In this document: one piece after another, positions 57,846 to 64,000 of the stretch
Numbering within the stretch: position 1 is the stretch's first letter
How the letters are laid out: each line of letters opens with the position of its first letter
DNA from: Pedococcus cremeus
GTDB taxonomy: Bacteria > Actinomycetota > Actinomycetes > Actinomycetales > Dermatophilaceae
Direction: 5' to 3'
Length of the DNA stretch: 64,000 bases
Assembly (NCBI RefSeq): GCF_900111375.1
Contig: NZ_FOHB01000007.1
Span: forward strand, 221,120-285,119
Position numbers and translations under genes: made by a program
The notes under the pieces: model-generated
Database searches by the model: none
What the model was told of the DNA's origin: nothing
What the model saw: the letters and a program-made list of their open reading frames with translations, nothing else

Positions 57846-58628
57846 ATGGACACCCGCGACGCCCTCGCCCTCGCCCGCTCCCTGGTGGCCGAGCACGGGC
57901 TCTCGGGTTGGCGGGTCGAGCTCGACCGGGCCAAGACGCGGGCTGGTGCGTGCCACTACGCCAAGAAGCTCATCACCCTCAGCGGCCCGCTGACCTGGCT
58001 GCACTCGGAGGAGCAGGTGCGCGACACGATCCTGCACGAGGTCGCCCACGCGCTCGTGGGCCCGCGCCACCGGCACGACAAGGTCTGGCGGGCGACGGCG
58101 GTCCGGATCGGCTGCACCGGGGAGCGGTGCGTGCCCCTCGACGCACCCAAGGTCGAGGGCGACTGGACCGGCACCTGTCCCGCCGGGCACGAGGTGAACC
58201 GGCACCGCCGCCCGCAGCGGCTGCAGTCCTGCTCCCGGTGCGCGCCCTCCTTCGACGTGCGCCACCTGTTCGAGTGGACCCACCGGGGGCGGCCGGCCGC
58301 GATGTCACCGGCGTACCAGTCGCAGCTGGCGGCGGTGCGCCGGAACCTGGAGCAGGCTGCTGCCGCTGCGCGAGTCGCCGCGAACGAGCCCGGCCTCTCG
58401 GGTGTCACGCCCTTCGAGCTGTGGGGCAAGGCAGCTCTCGACCCCGACGCATCGACGTCAGTGCGGGCACGGGTCCGGCTGGCCCCGGGTGCCCGCGCGC
58501 GCTGCCTGGCGCCCGGCAAGTACTACGGCGTCGTCGGGGTCGTCGTGAAGCGGGGCCGCACGCGCTACCACCTCAAGGTGCCGGCGGGCATCCTCACCGT
58601 CCCCTTCGAGCTCGCCGAGGCGGCCTAG
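57846..58628 (+). CDS. SprT-like zinc metalloprotease
   Basis: 260 residues from the ATG at 57846. The zinc motif HEVAH lies at 64-68, with a likely third ligand H77 (GPRHRHDKVW). A zinc-ribbon-like part follows (CPAGHEVNRHRRPQRLQSCSRC). The last 60 residues contain a beta-rich segment (YYGVVGVVVKRGRTRYHLKVP). SprT-like proteins in eukaryotes cut DNA-protein crosslinks; the bacterial role is less certain. Its end overlaps the convergent hydrolase gene by four bases. Confidence 0.88.
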   Translation: MDTRDALALARSLVAEHGLSGWRVELDRAKTRAGACHYAKKLITLSGPLTWLHSEEQVRDTILHEVAHALVGPRHRHDKVWRATAVRIGCTGERCVPLDAPKVEGDWTGTCPAGHEVNRHRRPQRLQSCSRCAPSFDVRHLFEWTHRGRPAAMSPAYQSQLAAVRRNLEQAAAAARVAANEPGLSGVTPFELWGKAALDPDASTSVRARVRLAPGARARCLAPGKYYGVVGVVVKRGRTRYHLKVPAGILTVPFELAEAA

Positions 58629-59500
58629 CGCCCGGTGTCGGCGTCGGGGTGGCCTGCCGAGCCGCTGGCGTCCCCGCTGGTCAGGGCAGGTCGGTGGCTT
58701 GCCTGACGGGCGATCCAGGGGTCGACCACGGCGTGGAACGCCTCCGCGGCGCTCTGCCGGACGTAGTGGTCCGCGTCCGCCACCACGGCGACCTCGACCG
58801 CGGGGTTGGCAATCTGTGCCAAGCGCGACTGCGTCTCCTCGGCCACCAGGCAGTCGTGGTCACCGGTGACCACGAGGGTGGGGGTCCGGATCGCCCGCAC
58901 CAGCTCGTGCCACGCGGTGGCCGACCGGCCGTTGCCGACCGCGATGAGCGACAGGTCGACCTGCATCTTGGCCTCGAGCCAGGCCTCACTCTCCCCGTCA
59001 GGCCAGGCGAGGTTCGCCAGCTCGTGCTCCTGCAGGGCGCCCTCGGGGTCGGCTCGCCACTCCTTGACCAGGGTGACCCAGCGCTCGCCGACCTCCGGCC
59101 GCGGCTCGGGGCCCACGACGGGGCTGTCCCACGGGGGGTCCAGCAGCACGGCGGCGTCCAGGAGGTCGGGCCACCGTGCCGCCAGCTCGGTCAGTACCCC
59201 GCCGCCCAGCGAGTGCCCGACACCGACGACGGGTTCGCCGTCGGCTCGCGCGTTCTCGACGACCGACCGAGCGTCCGCGAGGTAGACCTCCGCGGGTCGC
59301 TGCAGCTCGTCCGCCGTGAAGCGCGGTGAGTCGCCGTGGCCGCGGGCATCGACGGCGAGCAGGCGGTAGTCGCGGCCCCACCGCGAGACGGCGTCGGGCC
59401 AGCACCGGCCGCTGTCGCCGTTGCCGTGGAACAGCACGAGCGTCGGGCCGTCAGTGCGGCCGAAGCGGTGGACGGCCACGGGGCTGTTCCGGCCGCTCAT
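58625..59500 (-). CDS. alpha/beta-fold hydrolase (tandem copy B)
   Basis: 291 residues. VLFHGNGDSGRCW forms the oxyanion strand-loop and LLAVDARGHGDS follows. The nucleophile S97 is in GVGHSLGGG. VVTGDHDCLV holds the acid and DADHYVRQS the catalytic His. It is clearly related to the gene just upstream on the same strand (59511), sharing WDARGHG/VDARGHG and the FHAVVDPW ending. The start is displaced by a 14-bp duplication. Substrate unknown. Confidence 0.9.
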   Translation of the reverse strand: MSGRNSPVAVHRFGRTDGPTLVLFHGNGDSGRCWPDAVSRWGRDYRLLAVDARGHGDSPRFTADELQRPAEVYLADARSVVENARADGEPVVGVGHSLGGGVLTELAARWPDLLDAAVLLDPPWDSPVVGPEPRPEVGERWVTLVKEWRADPEGALQEHELANLAWPDGESEAWLEAKMQVDLSLIAVGNGRSATAWHELVRAIRTPTLVVTGDHDCLVAEETQSRLAQIANPAVEVAVVADADHYVRQSAAEAFHAVVDPWIARQASHRPALTSGDASGSAGHPDADTGR

Positions 59501-59518
59501 GTCCGGCCGCTCATGTCC
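59491..59518. repeat. 14-bp perfect tandem duplication at a gene junction
   Basis: GGCCGCTCATGTCC occurs twice (59491-59504, 59505-59518), followed by a partial third copy. Each copy carries an ATG on the minus strand. The first ATG encountered lies in an ATGA overlap with the upstream stop but reads only MSGRT and a stop. The second ATG starts the real downstream gene. Confidence 0.92.
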
Positions 59519-60344
59519 GGCTGCTCACGTGCTGCTCCAGCCAGGGGTCGACCACTGCGTGGAACCCCTCGACGTTCGACCGGCGGATGCAGTGGTCGGC
59601 GTCGTGGACCGTCACCACCTCGAGATGGGGGTTGTCCAGTGCGTCGAGCTCCGCCCGCTTGGCGTCGTCCCAGAGGTAGTCGTCGTCGCACGTGACCACC
59701 AGCGCGGGGACGGCGATCTCGGCGGCGACCTCCTGCCACGTCCGCCGCACCCGGGCCTCGCCGGTGGCGAGCATGGCGAGGTCGGTCTGCTTCTTGGCCC
59801 GAGCCCACCCGTCGTACTCCGACGCCGGCCAGCCCGGGTTGTCGGCGAGGCCCTGGGCCAGCGCGGCCTCGGGGTCGTCGAGCCACTGCTGCGCGTCGAC
59901 GGCGCGCTCGGCGCCGGCCTTCAGCCGGTCGTCCAGGGTCTCGTCGGGATCCCCGCCGAGGGCTGGGTCCTCGAGCACCACGGCGCGCACCAGGTCCGGG
60001 CGCGTCGCGGCCACCGAGCCAGCCGTGCCACCGCCCATCGAGTGCCCCACGAGCACCGGCCGCTCGAAGCCCTGGTCGCGCAATGACTCCAGCAGGGCGA
60101 CGGCGTCGGCAACCATGGTCTCGCCGACGCCGGCCTCGAGCTGCTTCGGCGTGAAGCGGGCCGAGTTGCCGTGGCCACGCGCGTCCCACGCGAGGACGCG
60201 GTATCGCGGGGCCCACCGCGCGGCGGCGTCGGCCCAGCACTCACCGGAGTCCGTGAGGCCGTGCAGGAGCACCAGCGCAGGCGCGTCCTGCGGACCTCCG
60301 TAGTCGTGGACGGTGAGATCGGGGGGAAACTCCGGCGACGGCAT
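59511..60344 (-). CDS. alpha/beta-fold hydrolase (tandem copy A)
   Basis: 277 residues from the ATG at 60344, chosen because TATGGT lies seven bases before it, as in other leaderless genes here. An ATG at 60356 is also open. LLHGLTDSGECW, LAWDARGHGNSARF and nucleophile S102 in VGHSMGGGT are present, then VVTCDDDYLW (acid) and DADHCIRRS (His). It is a tandem paralogue of the downstream gene. Together they are the minus-strand unit divergent from pruA. Confidence 0.9.
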   Translation of the reverse strand: MPSPEFPPDLTVHDYGGPQDAPALVLLHGLTDSGECWADAAARWAPRYRVLAWDARGHGNSARFTPKQLEAGVGETMVADAVALLESLRDQGFERPVLVGHSMGGGTAGSVAATRPDLVRAVVLEDPALGGDPDETLDDRLKAGAERAVDAQQWLDDPEAALAQGLADNPGWPASEYDGWARAKKQTDLAMLATGEARVRRTWQEVAAEIAVPALVVTCDDDYLWDDAKRAELDALDNPHLEVVTVHDADHCIRRSNVEGFHAVVDPWLEQHVSSRT

Positions 60345-60351
60345 ACGTGAC

Positions 60352-60357
60352 ACCATA
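60352..60357 (-). promoter_or_regulatory. -10 box of a leaderless promoter
   Basis: On the minus strand TATGGT, seven bases, then the ATG at 60344, without a Shine-Dalgarno. The start region also carries a CGGCATAC octamer. Confidence 0.4.
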
Positions 60358-60401
60358 GGGGTGCACTCACAGCCGAGAGATCCTCAAGGAGTAGCCCCCA
60401 T

Positions 60402-62030
60402 ATGGATGCCGTCACCCAGGTGCCCGCCCCCGTCAACGAGCCGGTGCTCGACTACGCGCCCGGCAGCAGCGAGCGAGCCGCGCTGGAGATCGCGCTCGCC
60501 GAGCTCGGGAGCGAGCGGGTCGACCTGCCCCACACCATCGCCGGCAAGCGGGTCATCGGCACGGGCAAGAAGATCGACGTGCGCCAGCCGCACGCGAAGC
60601 GCAAGGTCCTCGGCACCATGCGCAACGCCACGGTCGAGGACGCCCGGGCCGCCGTCGACGCCGCCAAGGCCGCGGCCCCCGGCTGGCGTGCGCTGTCGTT
60701 CGACGACCGCGCAGCCGTCCTCCTCAAGGCCGCCGAGCTGCTCTCCGGCCCGTGGCGCGCGCGGCTGAACGCCGCCACCATGCTCGGCCAGTCCAAGACC
60801 GCCTACCAGGCCGAGATCGACTCCGCGTGCGAGCTCATCGACTTCTGGCGCATCAACGTCCACTTCGCCCGGCAGATCCTCGCCGAGCAGCCGCTGCTCA
60901 ACTCCAAGGGCATCTGGAACCGCACCGACCACCGCCCGCTCGAGGGGTTCGTCTACGCGATTACGCCGTTCAACTTCACCGCGATCGCCGGCAACCTGCC
61001 GACCGCGCCCGCGCTGATGGGCAACACCGTCGTGTGGAAGCCGTCGCCGACGCAGCAGCTCGCCGCGCAGGTCACCCTCGAGCTGCTCGAGGCCGCCGGC
61101 ATGCCCCCGGGCGTCATCAACCTGGTGACCGGTGACGGCATCAACGTCTCGAAGGTCGCGCTCACCGACCCCGACCTCGCCGGCATCCACTTCACCGGCT
61201 CGACCGCCACGTTCCAGCACCTGTGGCAGGAGGTCGGCGCGAACCTGACCAGCTACCGCACCTACCCGCGACTGGTGGGGGAGACCGGTGGCAAGGACTT
61301 CATCCTCGCCCACCCGTCGGCCGACCCCGACGTCCTGCGCACCGCCATGATCCGCGGCGCCTTCGAGTACCAGGGCCAGAAGTGCTCGGCCGCCTCTCGC
61401 GCCTACGTGCCGAAATCGCTGTGGAAGCAGATCAAGGCCGACTTGGTCTCGATCACCGAGGGCCTGAAGCAGGGCGACGTCACCGACCTGTCGAACTTCA
61501 TGGGTGCGGTCATCGACGACAAGGCGTTCGCCAAGCACGCCGCGGCGATCGACCGGGCGCACGCCACGGCGGGCGTCGACGTCATCGCGGGCGGCAAGTA
61601 CGACGACAGCGAGGGCTACTTCATCCGCCCGACCGTGCTGGAGATCGCCGACCCGAGCGACGAGTCGTTCAAGACCGAGTACTTCGGCCCGATCCTGTCG
61701 GTGCACGTGTACCCGGACCGCCAGTTCGACAAGGTGCTCGACCAGATGGAGTCGTTCGCGCCCTACGGCCTGACCGGCTCGATCATCGCCCAGGACCGCG
61801 TCGCCATCGCCAGCGCGACCGAGAAGCTGCGCTTCGCCGCCGGCAACTTCTACGTCAACGACAAGCCGACCGGTGCCGTCGTCGGCCAGCAGCCGTTCGG
61901 CGGCGGCCGCGCGTCGGGCACCAACGACAAGGCGGGCGCCGCGCAGAACCTGCTGCGCTGGACCTCGGCGCGCTCCATCAAGGAGACGTTCAACCCGCCG
62001 ACCGCCCACGAGTACCCGCACATGGGCTGA
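60402..62030 (+). CDS. pruA: L-glutamate gamma-semialdehyde dehydrogenase
   Basis: 542 residues from the ATG at 60402, ten bases after AAGGAG. It oxidises pyrroline-5-carboxylate/glutamate semialdehyde to glutamate with NAD, the second step of proline catabolism. The catalytic Cys is C328 in YQGQKCSAASR, and the general-base Glu is E294 in VGETGGKDF. The NAD-site ITPFNFTAIAGNL is present, as is the C-terminal GTNDKAGAAQNLLRW. The length and fusion-free form match stand-alone PruA. No proline dehydrogenase gene is adjacent in the window. Confidence 0.98.
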   Translation: MDAVTQVPAPVNEPVLDYAPGSSERAALEIALAELGSERVDLPHTIAGKRVIGTGKKIDVRQPHAKRKVLGTMRNATVEDARAAVDAAKAAAPGWRALSFDDRAAVLLKAAELLSGPWRARLNAATMLGQSKTAYQAEIDSACELIDFWRINVHFARQILAEQPLLNSKGIWNRTDHRPLEGFVYAITPFNFTAIAGNLPTAPALMGNTVVWKPSPTQQLAAQVTLELLEAAGMPPGVINLVTGDGINVSKVALTDPDLAGIHFTGSTATFQHLWQEVGANLTSYRTYPRLVGETGGKDFILAHPSADPDVLRTAMIRGAFEYQGQKCSAASRAYVPKSLWKQIKADLVSITEGLKQGDVTDLSNFMGAVIDDKAFAKHAAAIDRAHATAGVDVIAGGKYDDSEGYFIRPTVLEIADPSDESFKTEYFGPILSVHVYPDRQFDKVLDQMESFAPYGLTGSIIAQDRVAIASATEKLRFAAGNFYVNDKPTGAVVGQQPFGGGRASGTNDKAGAAQNLLRWTSARSIKETFNPPTAHEYPHMG

Positions 62031-62046
62031 CGCCGCCGGCGAACGC

Positions 62047-62085
62047 CGAGAGGGCCTGGAACCGTTGTGGTTCCAGGCCCTCTCG
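62047..62085. terminator. strong terminator hairpin after pruA
   Basis: A perfect 17-bp stem (62047-62063 with 62069-62085) around a GTTGT loop starts 17 bases after the pruA stop. It is the longest perfect hairpin noticed in the window. It lies between convergent genes and may serve both. Confidence 0.85.
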
Positions 62086-62123
62086 CGTTGGTGCCGGTAT
62101 GCCGTGTGGGCGGGTTCCCGGGG

Positions 62124-62624
62124 TCAGTCCCTCGCGCCGTTGAGCCAGTTCACGCCGGTACGGTGCTCGACCTCGATGGCGGACTCGATGATCGGGGCTG
62201 CCGCCTTCTCGATCTTGCCGCCGATGAGCGGCACCTTGGCCTTGAGGTCACCGTCGATGTGCTGCACCGTGCCGGCGCCGCCGGGCTCCAGCCGCACTGT
62301 GCCGGTGAGGGAGAGCGGCACGCCGTGGATCTGCAGGTCGATGGTGCCGTGGCGGGAGCCGTCGGCGGTCTGCGGTCCCCACTCCTGCTTCTCGCCGACC
62401 TTGAGGGTCTCGCCGACCATGTTGCGCGCGTAGTCGGGCAGCCCCCTGGCGGGAAGCACCCGCTCGGTCCTGATGATCGTCTTGTCGCCGGACAGCTCGA
62501 CGTCGACGGCGTGCTCCAGCGCGGCCGTGGCGCCGCACTTGGCCTCCTGGAAGCGCGGCTCCGCGAGCATCTCGAAGACCTCGTGCGGCGGGGCGGGGAA
62601 CTCGACGGTGTGCGAGATCTTCAC
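62124..62624 (-). CDS. DUF2505 protein (SRPBCC-like fold)
   Basis: 166 residues from the GTG at 62624, five bases after AGGAG. VKISHTVEFPAPPHEVFEMLAEPRFQEAKC at the start and VQHIDGDLKAKVPLIGGKIEKAAAP near the end match the actinobacterial DUF2505 family, whose fold resembles START/SRPBCC lipid-binding proteins. Its ligand is unknown. It is convergent with pruA. The 241-base gap to the next gene holds one GTATGCCG octamer and no gene. Confidence 0.9.
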   Translation of the reverse strand: MKISHTVEFPAPPHEVFEMLAEPRFQEAKCGATAALEHAVDVELSGDKTIIRTERVLPARGLPDYARNMVGETLKVGEKQEWGPQTADGSRHGTIDLQIHGVPLSLTGTVRLEPGGAGTVQHIDGDLKAKVPLIGGKIEKAAAPIIESAIEVEHRTGVNWLNGARD

Positions 62625-62852
62625 GGGGACTCCTGGGGTTCGGCAGCAAGGGCTCAGGTTCGCCGTCGATCGTAACCACGGCCGTCGTGGCCGGCCCGCG
62701 GGAGGCTTGTCCACACCCGGCGTGACGTCGTCACACCGTCCACAGGGTGCGTCACCGCGGTTGCCTTTCGGGACCCGGTATGCCGCGAAACCCGTTGCGC
62801 TGCAACGGTTCCCACGCATCGCGGTGTGAGTTGGGTTGTCGGTGGTCGCCCC

Positions 62853-62858
62853 TACGGT
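62853..62858 (+). promoter_or_regulatory. -10 box of a leaderless promoter
   Basis: TACGGT, seven bases, then the ATG at 62866. TTGGGT at 62831-62836 is a possible -35 with a 16-base spacer. Confidence 0.45.
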
Positions 62859-62865
62859 GGTTGTC

Positions 62866-64000
62866 ATGTCCACCCTTCCAGCCTCCGCGTTCGGTTCCCG
62901 GCCGGTGCTGTCCGCCGCCCGGCCCGCGGACGCCGTGCTGGCCGGCGGCCGGGCGCAGGTCGGTCAGCTGTGGGCGCTGTCCGACACCGAGGTCGCCTCG
63001 ACGTTGGGGCACCTGGAGCGGGTGAGGGCCGCCGCGGAGGCCCAGCAGGTCGCCGTCGTGACCGAGGCCCGCTCCCGCGGGTTGGGTAACGAGCAGGGCT
63101 GGTCGGGGGTGGACTGGTCCACCCAGGCCGCGCCGTCCATGAGCACCGGGCACGCCTCCACGTTGCAGGTGGCCGCCGACGCCTGCCGGGACCCGCGGCT
63201 GGACGATCGCGCGACCGCGGTGGAGTCCGGGGCCATCTCGCTGGCCAAGGCGGCGCAGCTGGCCCGGTTTCACCGCTGCGCCGCGCCGGTGGCCGACCCG
63301 GTCCAGCTGGCCGACGACACGGCCACCCTGATCGCCGCCGCCCCGACCCTGACGGAGCGGCAGCTGGCCCTCGCGATCCGGCACGCCAGCGCCCTGCTGC
63401 GCCCGGAGAAGGACGCCGAGCACCTCGCCGAACGGCAACGCGCCGCCCGCGCCCTGTACAAGGGGCCCGGGCCGGGCGGGATGTCCACCTACCGGGTGGT
63501 CCTGGACCCCGAGGGCGCCGCCATCCTCGACGCCGCCCTCGACCCGCTCGCCCGACCGCGGCCGGCCAAGGGCGACCCGGACCTGCGCACCCCGGCCGCC
63601 CGCCGCGCCGACGCCCTGCTGGCGATCGTCGGCCGCGGCGTCTCCGCCCCGGGCAAGGCCCCGAAGACCGCCAAGGCCCAGCTCGTCGTCACGATGAGCC
63701 TGGAACAGCTCACCGGCGCCGTCCGCGGCGCCGGGCTCACCCTCGGCCAGGAGCTCCTCACCGCCGGCACCGTCCGCCGGCTCGCCTGCGAGGCCGACCT
63801 GATCCCCGCCGTCCTCGGCACCAACAGCGAGCTGCTCGACGTCGGCCGCCGCAAACGCCTCGTCCCACCCGCCATCCGGTTGGCCGCCTGGCTGCGCGAC
63901 CGCGGCTGCACCTGGCCCGGCTGCACCGTGCCCGCGCAGTGGTGCGACGCCCACCACGGCACCCCCTGGTGGCAGGGCGGCCACACGTCGCTGGCCAACA
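62866..64000 (+). CDS. DUF222/HNH (13E12 repeat family) protein, 3' end beyond the window
   Basis: At least 378 residues, cut by the window end with no stop reached. DUF222 spans most of the visible part (ALSDTEVASTLGHLERVRAAAEAQQVAVV at its start, in outline). The HNH motif begins near the end: RDRGCTWPGCTVPAQWCDAHHGTPWWQGG, with the Cys pair and the His-His of the nuclease site. These genes are numerous in actinobacteria, especially Mycobacterium and Micrococcales, and are thought to be mobile or self-spreading nuclease genes. The start appears leaderless. Confidence 0.93.
   Translation, partial: MSTLPASAFGSRPVLSAARPADAVLAGGRAQVGQLWALSDTEVASTLGHLERVRAAAEAQQVAVVTEARSRGLGNEQGWSGVDWSTQAAPSMSTGHASTLQVAADACRDPRLDDRATAVESGAISLAKAAQLARFHRCAAPVADPVQLADDTATLIAAAPTLTERQLALAIRHASALLRPEKDAEHLAERQRAARALYKGPGPGGMSTYRVVLDPEGAAILDAALDPLARPRPAKGDPDLRTPAARRADALLAIVGRGVSAPGKAPKTAKAQLVVTMSLEQLTGAVRGAGLTLGQELLTAGTVRRLACEADLIPAVLGTNSELLDVGRRKRLVPPAIRLAAWLRDRGCTWPGCTVPAQWCDAHHGTPWWQGGHTSLAN

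Noticed and set aside
60384..62021. A 545-codon open frame antisense to pruA
   Set aside because: Shadow of pruA codon bias; no protein motifs.
62866..64000. Insertion sequence or prophage at the right end
   Set aside because: The gene is a DUF222/HNH family member with its own promoter; no terminal repeats, transposase or phage genes are visible.

Overview
The window is high-GC actinobacterial DNA. The order ahcY, mtrA-mtrB-lpqB, comF, hpf, secA, followed by DUF6459, LysM, HTH, SAF and WS/DGAT genes, is the conserved actinobacterial mtrAB-secA neighbourhood. The 13E12-type DUF222/HNH gene at the right end and the overall gene content suggest a Micrococcales member, possibly Intrasporangiaceae. 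The family is inferred from memory of gene content, not from a search. No rRNA, tRNA, IS element, prophage or CRISPR array was seen.

Layout. (1) 0.2-7.8 kb, minus strand: a cell-envelope glycan block of polytopic GT-C-like proteins, a GT2 polyprenyl-sugar synthase and a GT87 protein. (2) 8.0-9.4 kb: core ahcY with a promoter, a structured leader and a strong terminator. (3) 9.6-14.7 kb: two OafA-type acyltransferases, a GtrA flippase-like protein and a large polytopic protein. (4) 14.7-16.3 kb: tadG and tadE. (5) 16.5-20.7 kb: mtrA-mtrB-lpqB. (6) 20.7-24.8 kb: a PIG-V-like mannosyltransferase with two tandem paralogues of one large membrane-protein family. (7) 25.0-31.8 kb: the Flp/Tad pilus operon, with two pilins, cpaB, tadZ, tadA, a vWA-TadB fusion and tadC. 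(8) 31.8-34.1 kb: a NarL/LuxR response regulator with an apparently degenerate histidine kinase. (9) 34.3-39.5 kb: comF, hpf, an orphan response regulator, a YcaQ-type DNA glycosylase and an MFS transporter. (10) 39.5-43.3 kb: a fourth copy of the membrane family, a small GNAT protein and a three-gene b6-type cytochrome operon. (11) 43.6-51.4 kb: secA, DUF6459, LysM, HTH, SAF and a MinD-like gene. (12) 51.5-62.6 kb: a cupredoxin lipoprotein pair, WS/DGAT, patatin, DUF6912, a PGM1-like ATP-grasp ligase, SprT, two alpha/beta hydrolases, pruA and DUF2505. (13) The DUF222/HNH gene runs off the end.

How it fits together. Most of the left half concerns the cell surface: glycan synthesis and acylation, Tad pili, and the MtrAB-LpqB envelope regulators. 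Genes in operons are tightly packed, with many 4-bp ATGA or GTGA stop/start overlaps that imply translational coupling. Several single genes appear leaderless, with a TAnnnT-like -10 box six or seven bases before the start codon.

The most unusual signals are: an over-represented octamer GTATGCCG that is frequent at 34-63 kb but nearly absent from the glycan and Tad regions; four copies of one uncharacterised GT-C-like family; the vWA-TadB fusion; a histidine kinase lacking its ATP-binding signatures; a structured ahcY leader; a 26-bp perfect palindrome upstream of secA; and several short tandem duplications at gene ends.
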